Source: Spirulina subsalsa PCC 9445 (GTDB taxonomy: Bacteria > Cyanobacteriota > Cyanobacteriia > Cyanobacteriales > Spirulinaceae). Taken from it: a DNA stretch of 64,000 nucleotides. Below are positions 24,669 to 33,537 of this stretch, one piece after another. The translations under genes and the position numbers were made by a program. Each line of letters starts with the position of its first letter. Positions within the stretch are counted from its first letter, which is position 1. Below the pieces are notes generated by a model. That model worked only from the letters and a program-made list of their open reading frames with translations, was not told the DNA's origin and did no database searches. The stretch is from positions 3,942,121 to 4,006,120 of the forward strand of contig NZ_JH980292.1 of the NCBI RefSeq assembly GCF_000314005.1, written 5' to 3'.

Positions 24669-25523
24669 TTATTTCCGACCCGATAAAACACCAAATCGCA
24701 CTAAACCGCGCTTATAGCCTTGACTCATCAAGGGTAATGCTAAAGCGGCTTCTACTGTAGACCAACCGGAAGCGAATAAATCGGCCAACACTTTGGGGTT
24801 TAAGGCGGAGTCAATGACAATATCCCAGAAGGGGGCGACGGCTGTAGACCAGTCATCGCTGTGGATCTCCCGGAAACCACAATTTTGTGCGATCGCCTCA
24901 TAATCGGGCAAGGACAAAACATAGGGTAAACAATACACCCGATAAATCCCATCTAAATGCTGCTGTTCCCCTACTGTCAACTCCCCCGCTAAGGAATGGG
25001 TCGGACGATGGCACCAAGTCGCACAGAGGAACAATCCCCCCGGTTTCAGCACCCGATAACATTGGCGGAAAAATTCGGCTTTGTCGGGCATATGTTCCCC
25101 ACTTTCCAAAGACCACACCAGGTCAAAAGAATCATCAGGAAAGGGCATTTCTAGGGCATTAGCGACCTGAAAAGATACCGTTTGGTCTAATTTGACCTCT
25201 GAGGCTCTTTCCTTGGCTCTCGCCGCCTGAATGGGACTCAGCGTAATTCCCAACGCCTCGGTATTATACTTTTGGGCTAAATACAAGGTACTGCCGCCAA
25301 TCCCACAGCCCACATCTAAAATCCGTTGGGGGGACTGGACTTGACCCCAATAGAGTAACTCCTCAATCAGATCAATTTGTGCTTGACGACGGTTGACTTT
25401 ATAGGTGCCGGAGCGTCCATAATAGCCGTGGTGCATATGTTCGCCCCAGACTTGCTCCCAGAGGCCACTGGATTGGTCATAAAATTGACGGATTTTCTCG
25501 TAAATGCTGGTTGTATTGCTCAT
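24669..25523 (-). CDS. Tocopherol O-methyltransferase (gamma-tocopherol methyltransferase-like)
   Basis: A 284-residue SAM-dependent methyltransferase. It opens with IYEKIRQFYDQSSGLWEQVWGEHMHHGYYG, very close to what I recall of cyanobacterial gamma-tocopherol methyltransferase (Synechocystis slr0089). Motif I is LDVGCGIGGST; further motifs are SLESGEHMPDK, VLKPGGLFLCATWCHRP and YCLPYVLSLPDYEAIA. The enzyme methylates gamma- to alpha-tocopherol with SAM in the membrane-associated vitamin E pathway. The related MPBQ enzyme is less likely given these motifs. Confidence 0.9.
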   Translation of the reverse strand: MSNTTSIYEKIRQFYDQSSGLWEQVWGEHMHHGYYGRSGTYKVNRRQAQIDLIEELLYWGQVQSPQRILDVGCGIGGSTLYLAQKYNTEALGITLSPIQAARAKERASEVKLDQTVSFQVANALEMPFPDDSFDLVWSLESGEHMPDKAEFFRQCYRVLKPGGLFLCATWCHRPTHSLAGELTVGEQQHLDGIYRVYCLPYVLSLPDYEAIAQNCGFREIHSDDWSTAVAPFWDIVIDSALNPKVLADLFASGWSTVEAALALPLMSQGYKRGLVRFGVLSGRK

Positions 25524-25539
25524 AGTTTGATTAGGGAAC

Positions 25540-25722
25540 GGGGAACAGGGGAACAGGGGAACAGGGGAGCAGGGGAGCAGGGGGGCAGGGGGGCAGGGGA
25601 ACAGGGGAATAGTGGCTAGTGAATAGCCAAAACTCTTGACTATTGCCTTTTCCCGATTCCCTAGGGCGCAAGCATTGCGCCCCTACACCGATTCCTGACT
25701 CCCGACTCCCTATTCCCAACTC
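25540..25722. repeat. Intergenic repeats including palindrome copy 3 of 3
   Basis: GGGGAACA and GGGGAGCA tandem units, the 23-bp palindrome at 25664-25686 and short GACTCCC heptamers. The region lies between glcD and the tocopherol methyltransferase. Confidence 0.8.
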
Positions 25723-25742
25723 CCCAAAATAGACCTTCTCAA

Positions 25743-27224
25743 CTAGAAAACAGAAGCCCCTTTAAATTCTCCTTGAGGTCGTTGATTGGCGGCCTCTCCA
25801 CAAGTGCGAGGGGTAGGGAATAATTTGCCCGGATTGGCTAATCCGTCGGGATTAAACACCGCCCGCACATACTGCATGGTTTCTAAATCCACCTCGTTAA
25901 ACATCCGAGGCATAGAGCAATTTTTATCGGCGCCGATGCCATGTTCTCCCGATAAACTGCCCCCCGCTTCCACACACAGCCGCAAAATTTCCTCCCCGAC
26001 CTTTTCGACTTTTTCAAAAGCCCCCGGCACTGCTTGATCATATAAGATGAGGGGGTGTAGGTTGCCATCTCCAGCGTGGAAGACATTGGCGATCGCAAAA
26101 CCCGACTCACGACTTAACGCCTCAATTTCCCCCAACACCTGCACCAACTTTGTCCGAGGAATTACCCCATCCTGAACAAAATAATTCGGACTGATTTTGC
26201 CCGCCGCCGCAAACGCCGCCTTGCGCCCCTTCCACAGCTTCAAACGAGTTTCCCCATCAGAAGCTGAGGTAATCTGACGCGCCCCATTTTGGCGACATAA
26301 CTCCGCCACACGCTGCTTATTCCCCGAAACCTCCACCTCCAAACCATCCAACTCTACCAACAAAATCGCCCCGGCATCCCGAGGATAACAGCCCGTGGCT
26401 ACCACATCCTCCACCGCATTAATGCTGAGATTGTCCATCATTTCCATCCCAGCCGGAATAATCCCCGCGCTAATAATATCCGCCACCGCCCCCCCGGCCG
26501 CTTCGATACTCTCAAAATCCGCCAACAGGACACAAACAGCCTCGGGAGTCTTGAGGATGCGTAGGGTGATCTCCGTAGCGATGCCCAGCGTCCCCTCAGA
26601 CCCCACAAATAGCCCGGTCAGGTCATACCCCGGCATTTCAGGCACAAGGCCCCCCAGGTCGAGAATTTCGCCCTCTGGGGTGACAATTTTTAAGCCCAAG
26701 ACGTGATTTGTTGTTACCCCATATTTCAGGCAGTGAACCCCCCCAGAATTTTCGGCAATATTGCCCCCAATGGAACAGATAATCTGACTTGAAGGGTCTG
26801 GGGCATAATAGAAACCCGCCCCACTTACAGCCTGTGTCACCCAGTTATTAATCACTCCGGGCTGCACGACGACGCGCTGATTGGCTAAATCTACCTTGAG
26901 GATGCGCTTCATCTTAGCGGTGACGATTAACACCCCATTCTCCACAGGTAAGGCTCCCCCAGACAGTCCGGTTCCGGCCCCCCGTGCCACCCAAGGCAGT
27001 TGGTACTCTCGACAAATCTTGACGGCTTGGGCTACTTCTTCAGTGGTGCGGGGTAGGACGACTAAAGCAGGACGTTGACGATAGGCCGCGAGTCCGTCAC
27101 ATTCGTAGGTCAGGAGTTCATCTTTACGCCGGATGACATTTTGCGCGCCCAAGGCTTTCGTAAAGGCTTGAATAATCGGTTGCCATCGATCCGAACGGGT
27201 AGCAAAGGGGTTTTTTAAGATCAT
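25743..27224 (-). CDS. glcD: Glycolate dehydrogenase/oxidase subunit GlcD (FAD-linked)
   Basis: A 493-residue FAD-binding oxidoreductase. PCMH-type FAD motifs: RGAGTGLSGGALP, IICSIGGNIAENSGG and GLFVGSEGTLGIATE. The C-terminal region has VFHAGDGNLHPLIL and GGSLSGEHGIGADK. It oxidises glycolate to glyoxylate in photorespiration; D-lactate is an alternative substrate in cyanobacteria. The ATG at 27224 (MILKNPF) is preferred to a TTG 12 bp upstream. Subunits GlcE and GlcF are not in the window. Confidence 0.92.
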   Translation of the reverse strand: MILKNPFATRSDRWQPIIQAFTKALGAQNVIRRKDELLTYECDGLAAYRQRPALVVLPRTTEEVAQAVKICREYQLPWVARGAGTGLSGGALPVENGVLIVTAKMKRILKVDLANQRVVVQPGVINNWVTQAVSGAGFYYAPDPSSQIICSIGGNIAENSGGVHCLKYGVTTNHVLGLKIVTPEGEILDLGGLVPEMPGYDLTGLFVGSEGTLGIATEITLRILKTPEAVCVLLADFESIEAAGGAVADIISAGIIPAGMEMMDNLSINAVEDVVATGCYPRDAGAILLVELDGLEVEVSGNKQRVAELCRQNGARQITSASDGETRLKLWKGRKAAFAAAGKISPNYFVQDGVIPRTKLVQVLGEIEALSRESGFAIANVFHAGDGNLHPLILYDQAVPGAFEKVEKVGEEILRLCVEAGGSLSGEHGIGADKNCSMPRMFNEVDLETMQYVRAVFNPDGLANPGKLFPTPRTCGEAANQRPQGEFKGASVF

Positions 27225-27380
27225 GGGGACTCTCAAATCATGGAGGATGATTCACCCCATTTTAGCTCATCGTCGGGAAGCCCCGCACTGTTTTCATCAC
27301 GAATGTCAGTGTCGGGATGAAAGACAGTTAATTGAGGGGTTCGATGCCCCGAAAATTAACCAATAATTATTTACTAGGGA

Positions 27381-27410
27381 TTGACGATTTATCCCTAGAT
27401 ATTGTATAAT
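27381..27410 (+). promoter_or_regulatory. Promoter of tnpB copy 1
   Basis: TTGACG at 27381-27386 and TATAAT at 27405-27410, spaced 18 bp. Conserved in the second full copy. Confidence 0.65.
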
Positions 27411-27543
27411 AGTTTCAGGTCAATAAGCGACTATTCGTGTTAAACCTCAACTATTGCTACAGAATTTATCCAGATGCCAGTCAAGAACAAGAATTACTTG
27501 ACTGGCTAGAAATCTGTCGAGGGGTATATAATTATGCCTTGGC

Positions 27544-27574
27544 TGTTCGCGTTCGCGAAGCGTTGCGTAGCAAA
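27544..27574. repeat. Short dispersed repeat replacing the tnpB middle
   Basis: 31 bp containing GTTCGCGTTCGCGAAGCG and TTGCGTAGCAAA, related in reverse complement to 11907-11948. Flanking tnpB sequence on both sides matches the longer copy exactly up to the junctions. Confidence 0.8.
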
Positions 27575-28052
27575 GGAAAATCTCTAGGGATTGATTTGGG
27601 ACTGGAGAAGTTTATGGCAACATCTCAGGGGGAATTAATGGCTAGACCTAAGTTTTTCTTGGAACTTCAAAGTCAGCTTAAATGGCTACAAAGAAGATTA
27701 TCAAAGAAACAGAAAGGGTCAAAAAACTGGCATAAAGCCCGGGAAAAAGTAGCTAAACTTCATGAACATATTTACAACACTCGCAAGAACTTTCATTATC
27801 AAGTCGCTCATCATCTTTGTGACCAAGCTAATATCATTTTTGCCGAAGATTTGAACGTCAAAGCCATGTCTAGGGGGATGTTGTGCAAGCATACCCTTGA
27901 TGCTGGTTTTGGGGGTTTTCTAGAGGTATTAAAGCACGTGGCCTGGAAGCGAGATGTTTATTTCGAGAAAGTTGATGCTAATTTCACTAGCCAAATTTGT
28001 CCGAATTGTGGTGTAGTGACTGGTAAGAAAGACTTGTCTCAACGAGTGCATG

Positions 28053-28117
28053 TTCACTTCGTGACGCTTTGCTACGCAACGCTTTGCGTTCGCGAAGCGT
28101 CACGAAGTGAACGCGAA
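28053..28117. repeat. Short dispersed repeat with 16-bp perfect palindrome arms
   Basis: GTTCACTTCGTGACGC (28052-28067) and GCGTCACGAAGTGAAC (28097-28112) are perfect inverted arms around TTTGCTACGCAACGCTTTGC. It replaces the zinc-knuckle part of tnpB. Confidence 0.82.
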
Positions 28118-28230
28118 CGGGGATGTCCCTAAAAAGACATCTAGAGCCTCCCGTAGAAGCAGGAAAGCCTCATAGTGATATGGGGAAGCCCGCACCGTAC
28201 CCCTAGGGTCGGTGTCGGGAGGATGTCACA

Positions 28231-28630
28231 GCTAATGGGAATTCTCTACATCTTTCGTGGGTTAAGGGAAGAGTAAGTCTATTGGACAATCCACGACCTC
28301 ACACCCCACACCCCGTAAAGTGGGATTGTTGGAATAATGGGGGATAATTTCATCAGCCTACAATGATGGATAAGCATGGGTGAGTGAATACACCCTAGAG
28401 AAGAGGGGACTTTTTCACCCTTGCGAATGGGATCACTGTGCAAGACTGAATCGGGTTTTTTGGTCATGGAGGATTAATCATTGATGGAGTCTATTCTCCG
28501 CCGAACCTGATAATTGATAATTAATTATTGATAATTCATTATTGATTGTTCCCGTTTGTTCCAGAGTAGGATGGAACTTGTACAATTTATTGGCAGTGGT
28601 CGTTTAATGCAGTGCCATTGAACGGAAGTT
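28231..28630. other. Intergenic region before the NACHT gene
   Basis: 400 bp with no convincing gene. AT-rich near 28500-28560 (TTGATAATTAATTATTGATAATT), likely promoter DNA for the NACHT gene. Confidence 0.5.
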
Positions 28631-31045
28631 ATGAAATCTTTTTTGAGCGCTGACATGGCACAACCCGCAAAGCAATTGCTCAAAGCAACGCCAGATGGCA
28701 TTAAACAGGCGAAGTTAGCGTGGTTGGCTTCTGCGAATCAGATCATGAGAAATTTGGAGTCTGCCCCTTACTTTATTTCTCAAACGACGATTCATCATTT
28801 TTTTGAAGGTCAACCGATTGAGTCTCAAGATTTTCAGAAAATTTGTATTGCTTTGGGTTTGAAGTGGCGAGAAATCGCGGGTTTGCCCCAAAAGACGCGA
28901 CCGATTCCACCTCCTCCGGCGGCTCCTCCTCGGGTTAATTCTCCTTTGCGTGCGATCGCCGACTCGGTAAAGGAACGCCTCTATGGCAAGCTAAAAGAAC
29001 GTTATAGTCAAATTACACTCCTCAATCACCGACTAGCCCCCACTAGCGGGGTGGAGTTTGATGTGTATCGGGTGAGTCGTGTCTCTCGGGAAACCTACCT
29101 AGACTTAACTGAGTTTGTTAACCACCCCCATCAACGGGCAGAAGTCGAACGTTTAGGCCTCGGAGAACGTCAAGATCGTTTAGGGGGATTGCAAGCGGTG
29201 CAAACCTCACCCCGTCTAATTTTACTCGGCCCGTCGGGGTCGGGGAAAACCACTTTTTTATCCCGGGTTGCGATCGCCTGCACTCAAGGAGAATTCCCAG
29301 AACATTGGATTCCTGTCTATATCTGTTTACATGATTTTCCTGACGCAACCCTAGAAAGTCCCAATTTTTTACGCACTACCATTCAACAAATTTTAGATAC
29401 GGAAGAGAATAAACATACAGAATATTTACTCAATGCCGGACAGTTGTTCATCCTAATTGATGGCATGGATGAAGTTCCTCTAACCATCCGCAGACATTTA
29501 CAATATCAAATTCGTTCTCTCTTACAACGATACTATAAAAATCGTTTCCTCCTGACCTGCCGCACCCAAATTACAGAATATACATTCCCCACGTTTGAAT
29601 ATATAGAATTAGCAGAATTTAACCGTTCCCAAGTTCAAAAATTTGCCGATGTTTGGTTCACGGCTCAAAATATTGAAAAACCACAAACTATCCTCAAACA
29701 GTTTTTAGCGGAGTTAGACTTACCTAAGTATGAGAAGGTTGTTCCCCTCTTCAATACTCCCCTTTTTCTTAGCTTTGCTTGTTGGATCTTCCAAGACTTA
29801 AAAAAACTCCCCAAACGCCCTTTTGATTTTTATGAGCAAGGTCTGGATCGTTTCTTAGAACAGTGGAATCTGGTTTATCCACGCTTCCAAAGTTATATTT
29901 ATCAAACCCTTGACAAAACTCATAAACTTAAGTTATTGAGTCTTTTATCATCTTTGATTTTTCAAAAACAAGAATTATTAGTTGAGTATGATGTAATGTG
30001 TCAGCATCTTTACAATTATGTGACAGAAGTTTTACAAATTCCTGCCCATCCCCAAGAATTATTAAAAGAAAGTCAACAAGTTTTGCAAAGTATTGAGGGA
30101 CAACATGGTTTGATTATTGAAAAATTGCCTAATATCATGGCTTTTGGCAATCATGGCATTCAGGAATACTTAACCAGTGAACTCATTTTAGACCATTTTA
30201 AAGCAGATGATCTCGATGCCGTTATTAATCCTTTTATCAAGGTTCAATGGCAAGAGTATTTATTGTTTGCCGTCAATCATCTAGAAAATGTCAATGATTT
30301 GTTGCTACGATTGAAGAAGAAAATTGATTATTTATTAGTCACTGATCCTAAAATTCAAATCTTTTTATCTTGGGTCAATCAAAAATCTTTGTTAGTCAAA
30401 GTTCCCTACAAACCTTCGGCGGTTCGGGCTTTTTATTTTTCCCAAGCTTTAGCTCGTATTTTTGAACCTAAATTAGCGCGTCCGTTAGACTTTTCCCATG
30501 CCGTTGATCGAGTGTTACGGTCTTCTTTACATGATCGGACATTAGCTTGTGAACTGGACGAAAAGTTAGATCAAGCTTTCCGACGGTATCCTCTGAGAAA
30601 TTTAGATTACGATTTACTGATTGATTTAGTGTTGGATTGTTTATTAGGAACTTTTGCCAATGATTTGGGTTTGTTTATCACATTTATGCAGGATCGTCAA
30701 CTGAAATTAGATCCAGATTTACGGGCTGCATTGAATCGGTTTAAGGAACAAATTCCTGACGCAACTCAAGACCGCAGTAAGTATCAGAAATGGTGGCAAG
30801 CGAATAATAAAATCTGGACGAGAAACTTAAGGTTAGTGATTATTGAGTCTCGGAATATTGGCTATGATTGGCAGTTTAGTAAAGCACAGCAGGAGTTGTT
30901 AAAGCAGTATTATGAGGCGAACAAGTTGTTAGTTTCTTGTTTGTATAGTAACAAGAAAATTAGTCCTGATGTGATTCAGGAAATTGAGGAGACTTTAATT
31001 CTCTCGGTGGCTGAGTTGGAGTCACGATATGATGATCACACCTAG
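28631..31045 (+). CDS. NACHT-domain STAND NTPase, candidate antiphage protein
   Basis: An 804-residue protein. Residues about 15-85 look like a helix-turn-helix-type module (IKQAKLAWLASANQIMRNLE, then TTIHHFFEGQPIESQDFQKICIALGLKW). The NACHT NTPase has Walker A GPSGSGKTT at 200-208 and Walker B LFILIDGMDE at 272-281, followed by FLLTCRT (sensor). A helical arm follows. The C-terminal segment (IGYDWQFSKAQQELLKQYYEANKLLVSCLYS and EIEETLILSVAELE) resembles the NACHT C-terminal helical domain of cyanobacterial conflict proteins. No nuclease, protease or WD40/TPR sensor is fused. Bacterial NACHT proteins can abort phage infection; the role here is inferred. An IS remnant lies upstream. Confidence 0.85.
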   Translation: MKSFLSADMAQPAKQLLKATPDGIKQAKLAWLASANQIMRNLESAPYFISQTTIHHFFEGQPIESQDFQKICIALGLKWREIAGLPQKTRPIPPPPAAPPRVNSPLRAIADSVKERLYGKLKERYSQITLLNHRLAPTSGVEFDVYRVSRVSRETYLDLTEFVNHPHQRAEVERLGLGERQDRLGGLQAVQTSPRLILLGPSGSGKTTFLSRVAIACTQGEFPEHWIPVYICLHDFPDATLESPNFLRTTIQQILDTEENKHTEYLLNAGQLFILIDGMDEVPLTIRRHLQYQIRSLLQRYYKNRFLLTCRTQITEYTFPTFEYIELAEFNRSQVQKFADVWFTAQNIEKPQTILKQFLAELDLPKYEKVVPLFNTPLFLSFACWIFQDLKKLPKRPFDFYEQGLDRFLEQWNLVYPRFQSYIYQTLDKTHKLKLLSLLSSLIFQKQELLVEYDVMCQHLYNYVTEVLQIPAHPQELLKESQQVLQSIEGQHGLIIEKLPNIMAFGNHGIQEYLTSELILDHFKADDLDAVINPFIKVQWQEYLLFAVNHLENVNDLLLRLKKKIDYLLVTDPKIQIFLSWVNQKSLLVKVPYKPSAVRAFYFSQALARIFEPKLARPLDFSHAVDRVLRSSLHDRTLACELDEKLDQAFRRYPLRNLDYDLLIDLVLDCLLGTFANDLGLFITFMQDRQLKLDPDLRAALNRFKEQIPDATQDRSKYQKWWQANNKIWTRNLRLVIIESRNIGYDWQFSKAQQELLKQYYEANKLLVSCLYSNKKISPDVIQEIEETLILSVAELESRYDDHT

Positions 31046-31197
31046 GGCTTGCTGAATAACTCTGCTCCGCGAGGGAACAGGAAGGGGGAGTCGGAAAAAG
31101 GCAAGCCTTTTTGATTCTTTATCCCTAAAACCTTGCACTTTCTCGCTCCCAATCGAAAACCCTAGTAACAGTGCTTAGAAGGATATTCAGCAGACCT
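31044..31197 (+). mobile_element. Diverged miniature inverted-repeat element
   Basis: It starts AGGGCTTGCTGAATAAC, sharing its first bases with the TAG stop of the NACHT gene, and ends ATATTCAGCAGACCTC. The interior differs from copies A-C. No target duplication is clear. Confidence 0.65.
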
Positions 31198-31208
31198 CAA
31201 TTAAAGAG

Positions 31209-32246
31209 TTATAACGGTTGAATACGACCGGGGGGGAAGACAATTTTATAGGCTTGTCCAATGACGAGATCGGCGGGGAGAAAGCCCCATACATGGGAGT
31301 CAAAACTGTCATTGCGGCGATCGCCTAAAACCCAGTATTTATCCTCTGGCACGCGCTGGGCGGCGATGTTATAGTTAGCCGGAGCAGTGACATAACGTTC
31401 AGCGATGGCTTGATTATTGATATAAACTACCCCATTTAAGACTTCAATCCGTTGCCCCGGAGTCCCCATGACTCGTTTCACATAATATACTGTATCGTCG
31501 GGATGACTGAGGGGATCCATTGCTTTGACGAAATCCGGGGCTTCAAAGACAATAATATCCCCCACTTGGGGCTGATAATTCTTCGATTTGCGCACTAAAA
31601 TCCGGTCGTTGACCTGAAGGGTGGGCTGCATTGACCCACTGGGAATTACGAACATTTCCACCTGTTGATTGAGCCAGAGGGGGAAGTAATTGCCCAATAA
31701 TTCTAAACTGAATAAGACTCCGGCTAAGATGGCGACCCAGCGGCGACCTTGGGGGGTGGTTTTGGCTCGGGGGAAGGCTTGATAGGCATGATAGGCGGCG
31801 ATCGCACTAATCAAGGGTGAGATAATCAACAGGGAGGGAAAAACCTGATCAAAAATCGACAACAGGAGAAACGCCCCCAGAAAAAACGCCCCCCAGCCCA
31901 CCTTATCCCCGTAAAATTGCCCTACACCGGGCAAAACACGCGATAAAAACACCGCAAACCAAGGGTTTTTCACCCGACGGGGGATTTTCTCCCCAGTGGT
32001 GTCACTCTCAACGCTATAGTAAGCGTCAAACAGATTACCGATGTACACCCCGGCAATTAAGAAGAAACAACTTAAGCCTAAAACGGTGTTGCCATAGGGG
32101 GCAAAAATCGACCAAGCGGAAAAGGCAATTAGCCCCACTTGTGCCAAGACCCAAATCCCTCCTTTTAACCATTTGCGGGCATACCACTGTCCTATTCCGG
32201 GGAAGAATAGGGACAGATTAATGGCTAGCCAAGGGTCTTGTCTCAT
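31209..32246 (-). CDS. lepB: Signal peptidase I with duplicated N-terminal membrane domain
   Basis: A 345-residue protein. The C-terminal half is a type I signal peptidase: box B IPSGSMQPTL with catalytic Ser205, box D YYVKRVMGTPG with catalytic Lys257, and box E GDRRNDSFDSHVWG. It cleaves signal peptides on the periplasmic or lumenal side of membranes. The N-terminal 160 residues hold an extra membrane region with an internal duplication, PWLAINLSLFFPGIGQWYA (residues 5-23) and PWFAVFLSRVLPGVGQFYG (95-113). Ordinary LepB has one or two helices here. Its stop-to-start spacing places it 20 bp downstream of dapF, same strand. Confidence 0.92.
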   Translation of the reverse strand: MRQDPWLAINLSLFFPGIGQWYARKWLKGGIWVLAQVGLIAFSAWSIFAPYGNTVLGLSCFFLIAGVYIGNLFDAYYSVESDTTGEKIPRRVKNPWFAVFLSRVLPGVGQFYGDKVGWGAFFLGAFLLLSIFDQVFPSLLIISPLISAIAAYHAYQAFPRAKTTPQGRRWVAILAGVLFSLELLGNYFPLWLNQQVEMFVIPSGSMQPTLQVNDRILVRKSKNYQPQVGDIIVFEAPDFVKAMDPLSHPDDTVYYVKRVMGTPGQRIEVLNGVVYINNQAIAERYVTAPANYNIAAQRVPEDKYWVLGDRRNDSFDSHVWGFLPADLVIGQAYKIVFPPGRIQPL

Positions 32247-32266
32247 TAGAGGGAATCAAGGGCAAC

Positions 32267-33118
32267 TTAACGATTGAGCAGGACTTGTCCCGTAAACACT
32301 TTTTGAGCGGGGCCAGTCATATAAATCCGTTGACTACTTTGATCCCATTCAATGGTTAAACAACCACCGGGCAATTCTACCGTACAAGTGGCCTCGCTGT
32401 GACCTGTTAACACACCCGCCACCACCGAAGCACAGGCCCCTGTCCCACAGGCCAAGGTAGCCCCGGCTCCTCGCTCCCAGACGCGCATTTTTAGATAGTT
32501 GGGGGCGACGACTTGAATAAATTCGGTGTTGGTGCGTTGGGGAAAGACAGAATGATGCTCAAATTGAGGGCCGAGGGTGGCGAGGGGGATATGCTCCACG
32601 TCGTCTACGAATGTAATACAGTGGGGATTGCCCATGTTCACACAGGTGACAGCCCAAGTTTGTCCGGCCACGTTGAGGGGAATATTGATTACCTTTTGGT
32701 CGGCGGCGTTGAGGGTGGTGGGGATTTGGGCGGCTGTGACCTTGGGAATGCCCATATCTACCTTGATTTGACCTTCTGGGGTAAGTTGGGGGGTGATTAA
32801 GCCTGCTAGGGTGTGGATAACGAAGGTTTGGTTAGGGGTGGTATTGCCTGTTAATTCGGCGATGAAGTGGGCGAAACAGCGAATCCCATTGCCACACATT
32901 TCGGGTTCTGACCCATCGGAGTTAAAGATTCTCATGGTGTAGTCGCTGCCGTTTTGACCGGGGAGGGCAAAGATCACGCCGTCGGCTCCAATGCCAAAAT
33001 TGCGATCGCACAAGTTAACCGCTTCTTCTGGACGAATTAAAGGGTCTGGACTTTGACGATTATCAATTAAGATAAAATCGTTACCGAGGCCGTGGTACTT
33101 AGTAAAGGCGATTTCCAT
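32267..33118 (-). CDS. dapF: Diaminopimelate epimerase
   Basis: A 283-residue enzyme with both catalytic cysteines of the family: [12 protein letters not shown] (first) and [11 protein letters not shown] (second), the start [15 protein letters not shown] and [11 protein letters not shown]. It converts LL- to meso-diaminopimelate for lysine and peptidoglycan synthesis in the cytosol. The hfq gene diverges from its start, an arrangement I associate with cyanobacteria. It lies upstream of lepB and probably shares its transcript. Confidence 0.95.
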   Translation of the reverse strand: MEIAFTKYHGLGNDFILIDNRQSPDPLIRPEEAVNLCDRNFGIGADGVIFALPGQNGSDYTMRIFNSDGSEPEMCGNGIRCFAHFIAELTGNTTPNQTFVIHTLAGLITPQLTPEGQIKVDMGIPKVTAAQIPTTLNAADQKVINIPLNVAGQTWAVTCVNMGNPHCITFVDDVEHIPLATLGPQFEHHSVFPQRTNTEFIQVVAPNYLKMRVWERGAGATLACGTGACASVVAGVLTGHSEATCTVELPGGCLTIEWDQSSQRIYMTGPAQKVFTGQVLLNR

Positions 33119-33199
33119 GATCTTTCTGGGGTGAGTGAACGGGCTACAAACAGAATAGGCTAATTTGAATTAAATCTCGTTAAGCTACAGGTTTAAATT

Positions 33200-33412
33200 A
33201 TGACTGACTTTGACACTGGATTACCGAGTACAAGACAACTCCAAAATTTTAACCGTGAAAAGGTAGAGGTTGAGTTTAAGTTAATGACGGGGGATGTGAT
33301 CACGGGAAAGATGGTCTGGCAAGATGCCCAATGTATCTGTCTACAAGACGCATCGGAGCAACTAACGATTATCTGGCGACAGGCGATCGCGTATCATAAA
33401 CCTGTGGGATAG
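33200..33412 (+). CDS. hfq: Hfq-like RNA chaperone (cyanobacterial type)
   Basis: A 70-residue Sm-fold protein. Sm1-like strands EVEFKLMTGDVITGKMVWQD and a short Sm2 segment ending AIAYHKPV are visible, with the Y-H-K-P block comparable to the YKHA box of enterobacterial Hfq. Cyanobacterial Hfq is short and is known from Synechocystis (ssr3341) to matter for motility through pilus proteins more than for sRNA pairing. The 81-bp divergent gap to dapF fits the conserved neighbourhood. Confidence 0.9.
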   Translation: MTDFDTGLPSTRQLQNFNREKVEVEFKLMTGDVITGKMVWQDAQCICLQDASEQLTIIWRQAIAYHKPVG

Positions 33413-33537
33413 GTTCTGCTTCGGCGGGGGAAAAATAGCGGCGTTGCCTAAGCCAAGAGTCACTAGCGTTTCCTCCCAAGATAAGAGATGATGAAAATAC
33501 ATTGGAATCCCGCACAACGTAATTTTTCAAAGAAGCA

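Larger units (their letters stand above)
27437..28174 (+). pseudogene. tnpB: TnpB (RuvC-like RNA-guided nuclease) remnant with two repeat-filled gaps
   Basis: The open part (27437-28132, 231 residues) starts MLNLNYCYRIYPDASQEQE and includes the RuvC motifs GIDLGLEKF and IIFAEDLNVKAMS and the first zinc knuckle CPNCG. After NYALA the frame jumps to GKSLGIDLG, about 155 residues being replaced by VRVREALRSK encoded by a short repeat. After SQRVH the second zinc knuckle and last catalytic Asp region are replaced by a 65-bp palindrome that ends the frame; the true tail resumes at 28118 out of frame. It is inactive for lack of the N-terminal RNA/DNA-binding region and the last catalytic Asp. Confidence 0.85.
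27261..28230 (+). mobile_element. IS605-type tnpB element, copy 1, internally deleted
   Basis: The left end is TTTAGCTCATCGTCGGGAAG and the right end GGTGTCGGGAGGATGTCACA. Both match the copy at 54854-56310 on the other strand. About 470 bp of the tnpB 5' half and about 120 bp of its 3' part have been replaced by short dispersed repeats. No tnpA transposase is present. Confidence 0.82.

Noticed and set aside
28279-28467. 62-residue minus-strand frame upstream of the NACHT gene
   Set aside because: No motif, no ribosome site, and it spans a region that looks like promoter DNA.
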